From Candidatus Thioglobus sp. (GTDB lineage: Bacteria; Pseudomonadota; Gammaproteobacteria; PS1; Pseudothioglobaceae), in NCBI GenBank assembly GCA_012959965.1, contig DUCF01000036.1, positions 1-64,000 of the forward strand: 64,000 bases of DNA. Reading direction: 5' to 3'. This document shows, in pieces, positions 42,322 to 52,498 of the stretch. Each line of letters begins with the position of its first letter. The first letter of the stretch is position 1. The notes beneath the pieces are model-generated. The model did no database searches, was not told where the DNA came from, and saw only the letters and a program-made list of their open reading frames with translations. The position numbers and the translations under genes are program-made.

Positions 42322-45300
42322 TTTCACTGCACTCTGGCATTCAAGCGCTTAGCAAGTTTAAAATTAAAGCGTTGCAAGAAAAACTCTCGGCATCACACTC
42401 TGGCATTACGCTACTAGGGGCAGAATTTACCCACTTTATCGACTTAAAGAGCGGCCTTAGAGCCGAGCACACCGAGCAACTGAACAAACTCCTGAATTAC
42501 GCCCCTGCAGTTGACTATTCTCATTCCAGTGATCATCTAACCATCACTCCAAGACAAGGCACAATTTCGCCTTGGTCTTCAAAAGCAAGCGATATTGCCC
42601 ATCTTTGTGGCTTAAACGAGCTTAATCGAGTGGAGCGCGGCATAACCTATCATTTTGATAAAGCCCTAAATGAGGATAGCACAAGCAAAGTACTAAGTAT
42701 CATTATGGATAGGATGACCGAATCCTTTCTTAAAGATAGCGCCGATGTCCACTTACTTTTTGACGAATTAACCCCGAAAATCGCACAGAGTGTTGATATT
42801 TTGAGTGGCGGCAAAGAGGCGTTAGAGCGTGCAAACACTACACTCGGCTTGGCGCTGAGTGACGTTGAAATTGATTATTTGATTGAAAACTTTACCGCTC
42901 TTAATAGAAACCCAAAAGACATTGAACTAATGATGTTTGCTCAAGCAAACTCAGAGCATTGTCGCCACAAGATCTTCAATGCCGACTGGGTAATTGACGA
43001 TGAGGCTCAGGCTATTTCATTGTTTGGTATGATTCGCAATACTTACAAGGCTCATCCAGAGGGCTTATTGTCGGTATATAGCGACAATTCTGCAGTGATG
43101 TCGGGTTACGAGTCTGAGCGTTTTTTCGCCAACAAGGACGGTGTTTACACTTCAAAAACTGAGCAAAAAGCAGTGTTAATGAAGGTTGAAACGCACAACC
43201 ACCCTACTGCTATCGCACCAGAACCTGGTGCAGCAACTGGCTCTGGTGGTGAGATTAGAGACGAAGGTGCAACGGGCAGAGGTTCCAAACCAAAAGTTGG
43301 CTTATGTGGCTTCTCTGTATCAAACCTTAAAATTCCAAACAATTCAAAACCGTGGGAAGTAGACTACGGCAAACCGAAGCAAATTGTCTCAGCTCTCGAC
43401 ATTATGATCGAAGGCCCTTTGGGCGCTGCTGCTTTTAACAACGAATTTGGCCGTCCAAATATTTGTGGCTACTTTAGAACGTACGAACAAAAAACAGCTA
43501 ACGACCAAGTCAGGGGCTATCACAAGCCAATTATGTTGGCTGGTGGTTTGGGTAATATTCAAGAAAACCATGTTGAAAAAGGTCTAATTTCGCACGGCGA
43601 TAAACTCATCGTTTTGGGTGGTCCAGCAATGCTGATCGGCCTTGGTGGCGGTGCGGCCTCAAGTGTGGGTAGTGGTGAGCAAAGTGAAGATTTAGACTTT
43701 GCCTCAGTTCAACGTGCTAACGCCGAAATGCAAAGACGCGCCCAAGAAGTTATTGACGCTTGTGCCAATCTAGGCAACGACAACCCGATTGTCTCTATTC
43801 ATGACATTGGTGCTGGCGGCCTATCGAACGGCGTTCCAGAACTCGTCAATGACAGCGAAAAAGGTGCAATTTTAGAATTAAGAAACGTGCCTAATGACGA
43901 CAAGCAAATGTCGCCAATGGAGATTTGGTGTAACGAATCCCAAGAGCGCTATGTGCTTGCCATCAATGGCGACAGTGTCGATTTATTTAAATCAATTTGT
44001 GAGCGAGAACGCGCACCCTTTGCCATCCTAGGCGAGGCAACAGACGAGCGCCACCTTAAGATGAACGACGCCCATTTTAACGACTCACCAATCGATCTAC
44101 CAATGTCGGTACTGTTAGGCGCCACACCAAAAACACTAAAAAATGTTAGCTCAATTGCTAATATCGAATTAGAGTTTGACGATGCAAATATCGAGGTTAA
44201 AGAGGCGATTGACCGCCTACTAGCCCTACCAACAGTTGCCAGCAAAAACTTCCTTATTACTATTGGCGATCGATCGGTTACTGGCTTAGTTGCCAGAGAA
44301 CAAATGATTGGCCCATGGCAAGTGCCTGTTGCAGATTGCGCTGTATCACTTTCGGATTATGTCGGCTATCAGGGCGAGGCGATGTCACTAGGTGAAAAAA
44401 CACCAATGGCACTTAGCAACGCTGCTGCTGCTGCTAGAATGAGTATTGGTGAATCACTAACCAATATGATGAGTATCTATGTCGAAGACATTCATCACAT
44501 CAGTTTGTCTGCCAACTGGATGTGTGCCAGTGGCTTTGAAGGCGAAGACGCAAAGATGTACGAAGCTGTCAAGGCTGTAGGCATGGAGTTATGCCCGGCG
44601 CTAGGACTCACCATTCCAGTCGGAAAAGATTCGATGTCAATGAGAAGTTCGTGGCAAGACGGGGAGCAAGAAAAATCCGTTACCGCACCACTATCTCTAA
44701 TCATTACTGCTTTTTCGAAAATCCCGGATGCACGCAAACAAATCACACCATTGCTGAAAAATGAAACCGACTCAGAGCTTTTATTAATTGACCTAGGTTT
44801 TGGTAAAAACCGTATGGGCGGCTCTTGTTTGGCACAAGTTTACAACCAAGTTGGCAAAACAACGCCAGACCTTGATGATTCCAAATTGTTTGGCAATTTC
44901 TTTGCAACGATTAACGAATTAAACCAAGCGGGTTTGATTGATGCTTATCATGACCGCTCAGATGGCGGCGCCATTATTACTTTATTAGAAATGGCTTTTG
45001 CCTCAAATTGCGGTTTGAATATCCAATCTAGCAATGTCATTGCCTCGCTATTTAACGAAGAGCTTGGTTGTGTGGTGCAAGTATCCTCTAACAACAAATC
45101 TAACGTGATTGACGCTCTTAATAAAGCCGGTCTTGGCGATTGCACAAGTGTCATCGCCACTATTAACAATGATGACACCATTCGCATCTCTGATAGGAGT
45201 GGTGAGGTTTACAGCGAGAATCGTGCCACTTTACAACAGCAATGGTCATCAACTTCGTATGAGATCTCAAAACTGAGAGACAATCCAGCGTGTGCACAAT

Positions 45301-46157
45301 CTGAGTTTGATGAAATACTCAAGCCATCAAATGGCTTAATTATTGCGCCAAATTTTGACATTAATGAAAGCGTTAGTGCGCCTTATGTCAATGTTGGTAA
45401 TAAACCAAAAATTGCCGTTTTGCGTGAGCAAGGCATCAATGGCCACATCGAAATGGCCGCAGCATTTACCAAAGCCGGTTTTGAAGCGCATGATGTTCAT
45501 ATGAGTGACATCTTAAGCGGCAGAGTATCGTTAGACATCTTCCGCGGGCTTGTGGCCTGTGGCGGCTTCTCGTACGGTGACGTATTGGGTGCTGGTCGTG
45601 GCTGGGCAAACTCCATTCTTTATAACCCACGCGCCAAAGACCAATTCAGCGAATTTTTTAATCGTGACAACAGCTTTACACTGGGTGTTTGTAACGGCTG
45701 TCAAATGATGTCCAACCTAACAGAGATCATTCCGGGCACTGAAAATTGGCCAAGCTTTGAGCGTAACGCTTCCGAGCAATTTGAAGCACGCTTCCTCAGT
45801 GTTGAGGTTCAAGAATCCAAATCATTGTTCTTTGATGGTATGGCCGGCTCAATACTGCCAATTGTCACCGCCCACGGCGAAGGTCAAGCAAGTTTTTCTT
45901 CAATTGTTAAAGAAAATGCGATTGGTATTAAATACGTTGACCACCAAGGTAAGCCAACGCAAACGTATCCTCACAACCCGAATGGCTCAGATAGTGCAAC
46001 TGCAGGCCTGTGTAACGATTCTGGCAGAGTAACCATTGTTATGCCACACCCTGAGCGCGTAGTCAGGGCGATACAAAACTCGTATCATCCAAACGATTGG
46101 AATGAAAGATCCCCATGGATGCGCATGTTTGAAAATGCTAGAGCTTTTGTTGGTTAA
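42318..46157 (+). CDS. purL: Phosphoribosylformylglycinamidine synthase, large single-chain form
   Basis: PurL performs step four of purine synthesis, turning FGAR into FGAM with glutamine and ATP. Its 1279 residues follow the proteobacterial fused architecture: N-terminal PurS-like region, linker ([20 protein letters not shown] in part), FGAM synthetase halves with [20 protein letters not shown] (in part) and [11 protein letters not shown], and a C-terminal glutaminase with [14 protein letters not shown], the nucleophile Cys in [12 protein letters not shown], and PHPERV. It is the last core gene before the accessory region. Confidence 0.97.
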   Translation: MISLHSGIQALSKFKIKALQEKLSASHSGITLLGAEFTHFIDLKSGLRAEHTEQLNKLLNYAPAVDYSHSSDHLTITPRQGTISPWSSKASDIAHLCGLNELNRVERGITYHFDKALNEDSTSKVLSIIMDRMTESFLKDSADVHLLFDELTPKIAQSVDILSGGKEALERANTTLGLALSDVEIDYLIENFTALNRNPKDIELMMFAQANSEHCRHKIFNADWVIDDEAQAISLFGMIRNTYKAHPEGLLSVYSDNSAVMSGYESERFFANKDGVYTSKTEQKAVLMKVETHNHPTAIAPEPGAATGSGGEIRDEGATGRGSKPKVGLCGFSVSNLKIPNNSKPWEVDYGKPKQIVSALDIMIEGPLGAAAFNNEFGRPNICGYFRTYEQKTANDQVRGYHKPIMLAGGLGNIQENHVEKGLISHGDKLIVLGGPAMLIGLGGGAASSVGSGEQSEDLDFASVQRANAEMQRRAQEVIDACANLGNDNPIVSIHDIGAGGLSNGVPELVNDSEKGAILELRNVPNDDKQMSPMEIWCNESQERYVLAINGDSVDLFKSICERERAPFAILGEATDERHLKMNDAHFNDSPIDLPMSVLLGATPKTLKNVSSIANIELEFDDANIEVKEAIDRLLALPTVASKNFLITIGDRSVTGLVAREQMIGPWQVPVADCAVSLSDYVGYQGEAMSLGEKTPMALSNAAAAARMSIGESLTNMMSIYVEDIHHISLSANWMCASGFEGEDAKMYEAVKAVGMELCPALGLTIPVGKDSMSMRSSWQDGEQEKSVTAPLSLIITAFSKIPDARKQITPLLKNETDSELLLIDLGFGKNRMGGSCLAQVYNQVGKTTPDLDDSKLFGNFFATINELNQAGLIDAYHDRSDGGAIITLLEMAFASNCGLNIQSSNVIASLFNEELGCVVQVSSNNKSNVIDALNKAGLGDCTSVIATINNDDTIRISDRSGEVYSENRATLQQQWSSTSYEISKLRDNPACAQSEFDEILKPSNGLIIAPNFDINESVSAPYVNVGNKPKIAVLREQGINGHIEMAAAFTKAGFEAHDVHMSDILSGRVSLDIFRGLVACGGFSYGDVLGAGRGWANSILYNPRAKDQFSEFFNRDNSFTLGVCNGCQMMSNLTEIIPGTENWPSFERNASEQFEARFLSVEVQESKSLFFDGMAGSILPIVTAHGEGQASFSSIVKENAIGIKYVDHQGKPTQTYPHNPNGSDSATAGLCNDSGRVTIVMPHPERVVRAIQNSYHPNDWNERSPWMRMFENARAFVG

Positions 46158-46256
46158 AACAACGCCCGTCACAATAGCACAGGCTTCACAGAATCCACTG
46201 AACCATGATTTTACGAAACAACCTGCGCCAAACCACCTAATCCCTGTTTCTTTTTA

Positions 46257-46925
46257 TTAGCCAATTTTCTCATATAGCTCACCAAGATTATTAACTATAA
46301 TCGTGGGCTCTACCCCCCATGGGTCAAAGATGGCATCTTTTGAACGCCGCACCCAAGCGGCACACATGCCAGCCGAAATTGCACCTATAACATCAAAAGG
46401 GTTGCTTGAAATTAGCCATGAATCATTGCTGCAAGCTTCAGACACTTGAAGAAAATGATGATACACAGCAGGGTTTGGCTTAAATGATTTAATGTCATCC
46501 GCGCTAACAACCCCTAGAAAATAATCTCTTATTCCTGCTGCAACAAGCAGCGTTTCGACAGCTTCTGCACTGCCATTTGAAAAAGCAAACAGCCGATAAT
46601 TTTTTTCTTTTAATTTTGCCAGACTCTCTTCTACATCCTTAAACGCAGGAAGGGTTCGGTAACTTTCAAGCAAGATATTCTTTTGTTCTTTGGTGAGGTT
46701 GATTTCATAGAATGCACATGTGTAATTCAGGGCATCACTCGTGCAAACAGAAAAGTTCTCATAATTCTTCATCAATCCTCGACGAAATGAATATTCCAAC
46801 TGCTTTTCTCGCCAAGTATGAGAGAATTGCTTTGCTTTGTCTCCTATGAGATTTTGCAAAGCAGAAATAACACCGTCTGTATCAATTAATGTTCCGTATA
46901 CATCAAAAGCAAGTGTTTTCGACAT
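46257..46925 (-). CDS. Haloacid dehalogenase type II (HAD superfamily)
   Basis: The (S)-2-haloacid dehalogenase pattern is nearly complete. It has the nucleophile Asp8 in AFDVYGTLID, Arg in TWREKQLEYSF, FSNGSAEAV, the Lys in DIKSFKPNPAVYHHFL and SSNPFDVIGA for the substrate-positioning Ser, Asn and Asp. The 222 residues suit the family, and GAGGATGT precedes the ATG. It would hydrolyse short 2-haloacids, or act on another small acid as some homologues do. It lies just outside the first DUF45-derived repeat, next to DUF1330. Confidence 0.85.
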   Translation of the reverse strand: MSKTLAFDVYGTLIDTDGVISALQNLIGDKAKQFSHTWREKQLEYSFRRGLMKNYENFSVCTSDALNYTCAFYEINLTKEQKNILLESYRTLPAFKDVEESLAKLKEKNYRLFAFSNGSAEAVETLLVAAGIRDYFLGVVSADDIKSFKPNPAVYHHFLQVSEACSNDSWLISSNPFDVIGAISAGMCAAWVRRSKDAIFDPWGVEPTIIVNNLGELYEKIG

Positions 46926-47015
46926 TACATCCTCCTAGCGCCTTTTATAGCTAGCATTTATCAAAGGTGCTGAAGTGTCAGCGACAGCGCACGAGTTTAT
47001 GCTGTTGTTAGTCAT

Positions 47016-47303
47016 TTATTCCTCAAATACAATCAACTCAATTTCAGCAGCCTCTTTTCTAAGCGGGATTAGGGCTCGGTATTCGGGCGAAGAGTGCCAG
47101 CCATTTACCGACTCTTTATCAGGAAATTTTATTACCACTGTGTCATTGTGCTTGTGACTTCCTGAAAGCACTGAGATCATCCTCCCTCTAAACACCAACA
47201 CGCCATTCCACGGCTCTATAGTTGCAGGAACACTCCGACGATATTCAGACCATTTTTCTGCATTTTTTACAGTTATGTGCCCAATTACGTATGCCTCTGC
47301 CAT
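47016..47303 (-). CDS. DUF1330 domain protein
   Basis: This 95-residue protein has the ferredoxin-like alpha/beta barrel-dimer pattern of DUF1330: YVIGHITVKNAEKWSEYR, FRGRMISVLSG, IKFPDKESVNGWHSSPEY and a final strand EIELIVFEE. The family's function is unknown, though members often sit in catabolic clusters. Its start codon borders directly on repeat copy A at 47304. The 90-bp gap to the dehalogenase gene holds no feature I can name. Confidence 0.85.
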   Translation of the reverse strand: MAEAYVIGHITVKNAEKWSEYRRSVPATIEPWNGVLVFRGRMISVLSGSHKHNDTVVIKFPDKESVNGWHSSPEYRALIPLRKEAAEIELIVFEE

Positions 47304-47407
47304 AAAATAAGTTTACCTAATTTATAATTGCTTTTGTATTTGTCATACCAGCTTATTCTATGAATTGCTAAATATTTCACTCTAAGAGAAACACGCACAA
47401 ATAAACG
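47304..47407 (+). pseudogene. Repeat A: decayed promoter and 5' end of the DUF45 peptidase gene
   Basis: It aligns over about 90 bases with 54365-54450. Shared blocks are TTTAC(C/T)TAATTTATAATTG and TATGAATT...TCAAAT-like codons through CTCTAA. The ATG is kept, but the frame reads M-N-C-stop. The -10-like TATAAT (47323-47328) is conserved and may now serve the Rieske gene at 47442. Confidence 0.75.
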
Positions 47408-47441
47408 AGTAACATCCATTTTTTTAGGGGGTACCGCAATT

Positions 47442-48542
47442 ATGGAAGAGCATGGCACTGTTAAAGGGGGTATTTACGAAACTCTTCCCACTACACACTA
47501 TTTCGACTCTGCCATTTTTGAACGTGAAAAAACGCGTATCTTTCACCGTTGCTGGCAGCTCGCAGGCCACGTTAGTGATATACCAAATCAAGGTGATTTT
47601 TTTGTTGCCGACATTTCTGGCAAATCGATTGTAGTACTGCGTGGAAAGGATGACATTGTTCGCGGTTTTTATAATGTCTGTATTCACCGTGGCCATGAAT
47701 TGCTTACGGGAAAAGGCTGTGTAAATCACATTATCTGCCCCTATCATGCTTGGATGTATGACACCACCGGCCAGCTGCAAAATGTACCCAATGGCGATGC
47801 CTTCCCAGGGTTAGATGTTACAGGCCACAGCCTAAACCAAGTGAATCTGAATACCTTCATGGGTCTGATTTTGATTAACCTCGATAAAAATACAATTCCT
47901 TTTGAAGAGTTTGCAGGTGATGCGGCTAATGAAATTCGGGAGCGCGTACCCAACCTAGAGTCCTATGTGCATGTGGAACGCACTGAGCGTAATTCGCCAG
48001 CGAACTGGAAAATCGAAGCGGAAAATTTCAACGATTGTTATCACTGCCCAGTGATACATAGAACACTCACCTCTGGCGTGGTTGATCCCACAAAATACCG
48101 CACACGCAAGCGTCCATATGGCATTCTCCATGAAAGTCCAGTGCGCCCTGACGAGCAGAAGTCATTTGACTATATGGCTGATGCTAACCGTAAAACCGAT
48201 AAGTTTATTACTTGGTGGTTCTGGCCGTTCTTTGTTGTGCAAGTTTATCCGGGTGGTTATGTAAATACTTGCAGGTGGAAGCCCATTTCGCTGAACGAAA
48301 CCAAGGTTGAAGTGGATTGGTGGATGCCATCCAAGACCCTTAGCCCGGTGGAGGCTGAACTTATCAAACAGCAACGCGAAACTACCTTTCATGAAGATGG
48401 GGAGGTGGTGAAATCTGTCCAAAGAGGGCTAGAATCTGGTGGACTCAAAAAAGGAATGGTGATGGTCGATGAAGCCTGCAGCTCCCTCTCAGAGCATCCT
48501 ATAGTTGCCTTTCACGAGCATTACTTTGCAGCCATGGAGTAG
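47442..48542 (+). CDS. Rieske 2Fe-2S oxygenase alpha subunit, betaine/carnitine oxygenase-like
   Basis: The Rieske cluster ligands are Cys80 and His82 (VCIHRGHELL) and Cys99 and His102 (ICPYHAWMYD). The mononuclear iron site is ENFNDCYHCPVIH at residues 194-206 with His201 and His206. The bridging residue is Asp198, as in ring-hydroxylating enzymes; the other two Rieske proteins here have Glu. The 366 residues and overall pattern resemble choline/carnitine/betaine oxygenases rather than large aromatic dioxygenases with beta subunits. GGGGGT precedes the ATG. It is convergent with the CoA ligase. Confidence 0.88.
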   Translation: MEEHGTVKGGIYETLPTTHYFDSAIFEREKTRIFHRCWQLAGHVSDIPNQGDFFVADISGKSIVVLRGKDDIVRGFYNVCIHRGHELLTGKGCVNHIICPYHAWMYDTTGQLQNVPNGDAFPGLDVTGHSLNQVNLNTFMGLILINLDKNTIPFEEFAGDAANEIRERVPNLESYVHVERTERNSPANWKIEAENFNDCYHCPVIHRTLTSGVVDPTKYRTRKRPYGILHESPVRPDEQKSFDYMADANRKTDKFITWWFWPFFVVQVYPGGYVNTCRWKPISLNETKVEVDWWMPSKTLSPVEAELIKQQRETTFHEDGEVVKSVQRGLESGGLKKGMVMVDEACSSLSEHPIVAFHEHYFAAME

Positions 48543-48589
48543 CACTAATTGCGCGTAATCACAGTAGTTAGGGCTTGAAAAGCCGCCTT

Positions 48590-50122
48590 TTATTTTAAAG
48601 CTGCTAGTTTGCCTTTTTCTGGCTTTCCGCTAGATGTTCGTGGCATTTCCTCAAGAAAAACTATATGCTTAGGCACCATGAAGCGCGCCATACACCCTTT
48701 ACAATGCTGAATTAAATCCTCTTCAGTGACTTCAGTGCCATGTTTTCTAACCACGAATAACTTAATATCTTCTTCGCCCATTTCACCGGGAATCCCGATA
48801 GCGGCGCAATCTTGTATGTCGTGGTGTGTCAACGCGCCCTCTTCGACCTCAAAAGCTGAAACCATCTCTCCTTTCACTCGGATGCGCTCACTGATTCGAT
48901 GCATGAAATAAAAGTAACCTTGTTCATCCATGCGCCCAATATCACCGGTGTGAAACCAAAGATTACGCCAACTTTCTAGAGTACGTTCTGGCATATCAAA
49001 ATAACCACTGGACATAACACCGGGTTCCAAAGGACGCACAACCATTTCACCCGCTTGTCCCGGGGGCAACGGGTCATCATTTTCATCATGGATTTCAACT
49101 TCAAAATGCGGCAATACAATCCCGCCAGGTTCATCCCACTGAGGGGTTACAACCCAGCCAGCATCTGTCGATCCATATCCACCACCGGGAATCAAGTGTA
49201 GATTAAAACGAGCATCGAAGTCTTTTTTTGGAACGGGCGCAGGTGTGCCCCAACATCGAGTAACTTTGTGATCTTTTTCCTCCGGACAAGGTGGGTGCGC
49301 CCATAACAGTTGTTGTACCGACCCAAGCATCATAAACCAAGTAACGCCGTATTTTTTGACTTCAGGCCAAAAATTGGAAACACTAAAACGTTGTCGCATA
49401 ACAACACGTCCGCCCGTCATCATAGTTGGCAACACATCATAATAAGCAGGGCCGATATGGGAGAGAGGATAAATACAATACACGCAATCCTCTGCAGTCA
49501 CCCTATACGGTTCAATCATATTTTCGGCGGTTCTCACAGCGTAACGATGAGACAATAGGCAGCCTTTAGATACGCCGGTGGTGCCAGATGTAAATAGAAT
49601 TGTTGCAATATCCGTATCTTTGGCGGGTGAGGCGATATGATCTTCACAGCTTGACAGAATCTCTTCAAAGCGAACAACCTCAAGCTCGGGGAACAGGCTA
49701 CGCGCCTCATCCACCCCATCAAGCATAATCAATGTCTGTACGCTCGGAATCAAATCACGAATCTGATCTAAGGCGCCAAGTTGTTGGCTAGACGTAAATA
49801 ATAACTTCGTTCCTGTTTGGTCGATCATTCGCGCCAGTGGCATATCCCGCATGGCAGGATTGATGGAAACCTCTATCGCATTCACTTTTTTCAAAGCGTA
49901 AGAAATAGCAAGATACTCTGCACTGTTTTCCAGAAAAATATCAACGTAGGACAGCGCATCACTGTAATTTTCCAGCAACCCATGAGCCACACGATTCGTT
50001 AAGACCTCGAACTCACGATAAGTCAGTGTTTCGCCCGTCTCGGCGATAATTAGGAAGGGTCGATCACCAAATTTTTCTGCACATTCGTGCAGGAGATCTC
50101 CCAATGTGATTCGCAACGCCAT
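48590..50122 (-). CDS. AMP-forming acyl-CoA ligase, CaiC-like
   Basis: The ANL-family ligase has 510 residues: ILFTSGTTGVSKGCLLSH (P-loop), YGSTDAGWVV where the usual YG(M/S)TE motif lies, WFHTGDIGRMDEQGYFYF (in part) and a C-terminal TSSGKPEKGKL with the catalytic Lys. The closest recognisable type is crotonobetaine/carnitine-CoA ligase (CaiC) and similar short-acid ligases. Between the Rieske genes and the cupin, it plausibly activates the acid left after oxygenase or lyase action, for example acrylate or a betaine-derived acid. Confidence 0.85.
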   Translation of the reverse strand: MALRITLGDLLHECAEKFGDRPFLIIAETGETLTYREFEVLTNRVAHGLLENYSDALSYVDIFLENSAEYLAISYALKKVNAIEVSINPAMRDMPLARMIDQTGTKLLFTSSQQLGALDQIRDLIPSVQTLIMLDGVDEARSLFPELEVVRFEEILSSCEDHIASPAKDTDIATILFTSGTTGVSKGCLLSHRYAVRTAENMIEPYRVTAEDCVYCIYPLSHIGPAYYDVLPTMMTGGRVVMRQRFSVSNFWPEVKKYGVTWFMMLGSVQQLLWAHPPCPEEKDHKVTRCWGTPAPVPKKDFDARFNLHLIPGGGYGSTDAGWVVTPQWDEPGGIVLPHFEVEIHDENDDPLPPGQAGEMVVRPLEPGVMSSGYFDMPERTLESWRNLWFHTGDIGRMDEQGYFYFMHRISERIRVKGEMVSAFEVEEGALTHHDIQDCAAIGIPGEMGEEDIKLFVVRKHGTEVTEEDLIQHCKGCMARFMVPKHIVFLEEMPRTSSGKPEKGKLAALK

Positions 50123-50289
50123 GATATCCCCCTTGATAATTCAGCTGCTATGAATTTTTAGCCGAATTCTACAGAAGTTTTTCAGAATATTTTCACTTTT
50201 TTAAACGTAAGCTACAATAGCATTGCACTTAACTTTTGAATTCGAAGCGAACTCTCTATTCTTCTTATTAGATCTTATTACAACTCTCT

Positions 50290-50907
50290 TTACTCCAAGT
50301 CTAGCTCCGGATATAGACGGTAAGTATCGGGATCAGTATTGCCGGACCATCGCCAAAGAGCCACCAGTGGGTGTTCGAGGGTTTTGAAAGCATGGAGCAT
50401 TTCTGATGGATGGTGAATAACACCACCGACGCCATGACGGGTCGTCTTATCCCCTTGGGTCCAGTAACCAACGCCTTCTATCATGACGTATGTCTCCACG
50501 GCTTCATGATTATGCAATGGGTAATAAGTATTTGGTCGCTGCACAAACAAACCTGCACGTAAGGTCGAATGCTCGACCAAGCAACCAGGCCCCATCAGAG
50601 AGTTTGAAGTAAATGCATCGGATACGTCGGTCGGCACTTGCTCATCCAAGAAGCCACCAGTAGCATCCCATTGTAGGAACTTCTGGCACCCTCTAGCCGC
50701 AGCTGCGCAAGGATGATTGGCATTTTTAAGCGCACTAACCACAAAATGATCGTATTTATAAGGCGTTGCCGGAACGGCTATCACTTTACCAGCGGCACGG
50801 CGCAAAACATCCGCTGTTTCACCCCCTGCTTCGCAGCCGTCGCCCTCAAAAAGGCTAGCCATTTCTAACAGGAGTGCTTCAAAACATTTTTCAGGTGATG
50901 CTGTCAT
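50290..50907 (-). CDS. Cupin of the DMSP-lyase-like (DddL/DddQ) type
   Basis: The 205 residues have a helical N-terminal half and a single C-terminal cupin. Motif 1 is TYYPLHNHEAVETYVMIEG (His132, His134, Glu138, Tyr140) and motif 2 is GVIHHPSEMLHAF with His172. The Y-P-x-H-x-H-x3-E-x-Y pattern and the helical front half resemble DddL/DddQ-type DMSP lyases. These split dimethylsulfoniopropionate to acrylate and dimethyl sulfide. I judge this at family level; an isomerase or other cupin activity on a related zwitterion is possible. Confidence 0.6.
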   Translation of the reverse strand: MTASPEKCFEALLLEMASLFEGDGCEAGGETADVLRRAAGKVIAVPATPYKYDHFVVSALKNANHPCAAAARGCQKFLQWDATGGFLDEQVPTDVSDAFTSNSLMGPGCLVEHSTLRAGLFVQRPNTYYPLHNHEAVETYVMIEGVGYWTQGDKTTRHGVGGVIHHPSEMLHAFKTLEHPLVALWRWSGNTDPDTYRLYPELDLE

Positions 50908-51035
50908 ACAATATACCTCGATACTTCCAGTGCAGCCAAGAAAAGCAAATACCTCTCATCGTCAATATTTGCTTGTCAATGAAAGATTACACTGGGAATT
51001 AAAATAAATTACTCACTCTCTGACTCCATCATGTT

Positions 51036-52289
51036 TCATCTGGAGTACTTCATATACCAATTACAAAACTGAGTGCAATGGCGCTCATCATCAGAAAAAG
51101 GGCCGGGACGATAGTGTGCAGAATAAGCCCCTTGTGTCATGGATCGACAAAGCGCAACATCTTCAGAATTGGTCACTTTCCATACACTGGTTAAATGCTC
51201 TTTCTCATAATCCACCCCCTCCACAGCATCTTTATGCACTATCCAACTAGTATAGAGAATGCATTTATGCTCATCTATAGGGAGTACCCAGTTTGTTGCA
51301 ATATGATCACTGGTGAAATGCACCCAAGCATTTGGATTAAGCCAAAATGAGAGCGTTCCTTCGTCATATTCTTTATGCGGACCAATCAGCATTGCACTGC
51401 AAGGCTTACCGTCAAAGCTGGTCGACTTAAAGCCTTCCTTCATCGGGTATCTAGCTATGCGACAACAATCATGCTCGTCAAAAGCCTTCTCCTTCCACAA
51501 CAGCCCTTTGTCATCCCATCTTTCACTTGCTTTGCTAAACGCTGCCATATAGGAAGGCTCTCGGCCACCGTTAAAGCTGCTGTCGCTGAACAATTTAAGC
51601 AAGCCCTTGTGATTCATTTGACAATGGCAACACTCACGATTATTAATCATAACCGTTAACCAGTTGGCATCCAAAACTTCGCGTTCGTGATACGCCAGTT
51701 TATAGCCCTCTTTATCTAGATGAAAAGGACCAACGTAAGGGTCTAGCAACTCTCTCATGCCTTGAATATCTTCATCAGGCGCACCTTCTCCTAAAGACAT
51801 AAACAACATGCCCGCAACTTCTTCAAGTTTAATATTATCAAGGCTGGATGCTTTACCTGCATCGGAGCATACAAACTCATCGGACATTCTTGGTGCATGA
51901 TAAAGACTGCCGTCGTCAAGGTTGTAAGTCCACTGGTGATTTGGACACATTATTTTGGCGGGGCATTTGCCCACATTTTCAGTTACCAAATGTGCGCTTT
52001 GATGAGCGCAACGATTAACCATGCAACGGATTACGCCATCCGTCCCGTGTATCAAAAAATAAGAGTTTTCAAATAAACGGAAAGATAAATAACTTCCCGT
52101 ATCTGGAACATCTCCTCGTGTGCCAACAAAACACCATTTATTGTGAAATAAGCGCTTCATTCTGGCTTTATCAAACAACACCTCGCGCGGAAAGGAGTAA
52201 CCCTCCTGATATGAATCTTGGTGCAAAGCCCCTTGTACACTGCAGTGCTCGCCTACAACTTGATCTGACATAATAACCTTTTTTGACAT
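51036..52289 (-). CDS. Rieske 2Fe-2S oxygenase alpha subunit, GbcA-like
   Basis: The 417-residue protein has Rieske ligands Cys94 and His96 (RCAHQSAHL) and Cys115 and His118 (MCPNHQWTYN). The mononuclear iron site is NNRECCHCQMNH with Glu219 at the bridging position and His222 and His227. The end FSDDERHCTQFCNWYMKYS resembles the C-terminus of glycine-betaine monooxygenase GbcA, which demethylates glycine betaine. The usual CxHRG is CAHQS here, an unusual change beside a cluster ligand. It may start at M1 or M7. It stands downstream of repeat B. Confidence 0.82.
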   Translation of the reverse strand: MSKKVIMSDQVVGEHCSVQGALHQDSYQEGYSFPREVLFDKARMKRLFHNKWCFVGTRGDVPDTGSYLSFRLFENSYFLIHGTDGVIRCMVNRCAHQSAHLVTENVGKCPAKIMCPNHQWTYNLDDGSLYHAPRMSDEFVCSDAGKASSLDNIKLEEVAGMLFMSLGEGAPDEDIQGMRELLDPYVGPFHLDKEGYKLAYHEREVLDANWLTVMINNRECCHCQMNHKGLLKLFSDSSFNGGREPSYMAAFSKASERWDDKGLLWKEKAFDEHDCCRIARYPMKEGFKSTSFDGKPCSAMLIGPHKEYDEGTLSFWLNPNAWVHFTSDHIATNWVLPIDEHKCILYTSWIVHKDAVEGVDYEKEHLTSVWKVTNSEDVALCRSMTQGAYSAHYRPGPFSDDERHCTQFCNWYMKYSR

Positions 52290-52359
52290 TGTCTATCTAT
52301 GAATGAATTCGCCGACATTGTAATTGAATATAAACCGTAGGTGTTATATGATTAATACC

Positions 52360-52452
52360 CCTAAATCTATAATTCACTTCGTAGTTGTTATATAGCCTTA
52401 TTCTATGAACTATCCAATCATTCACTCTAAGATAATTACGCTTAAATAAACG
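52360..52452 (+). pseudogene. Repeat B: decayed promoter and 5' end of the DUF45 peptidase gene
   Basis: Read on the plus strand, the ATG at 52405 opens MNYPIIHSKIITLK and then stops. The intact gene starts MNYQIVRSKRKTLS, so ten of fourteen residues agree. Upstream, CTATAATTCACTTCGTA aligns with copy A. It lies between two minus-strand Rieske genes, so it is not their coding sequence. Confidence 0.85.
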
Positions 52453-52498
52453 GTTTGTGCCTCCTTTTGGCAAGAAAATCTTTAAATTATTGATTTAT

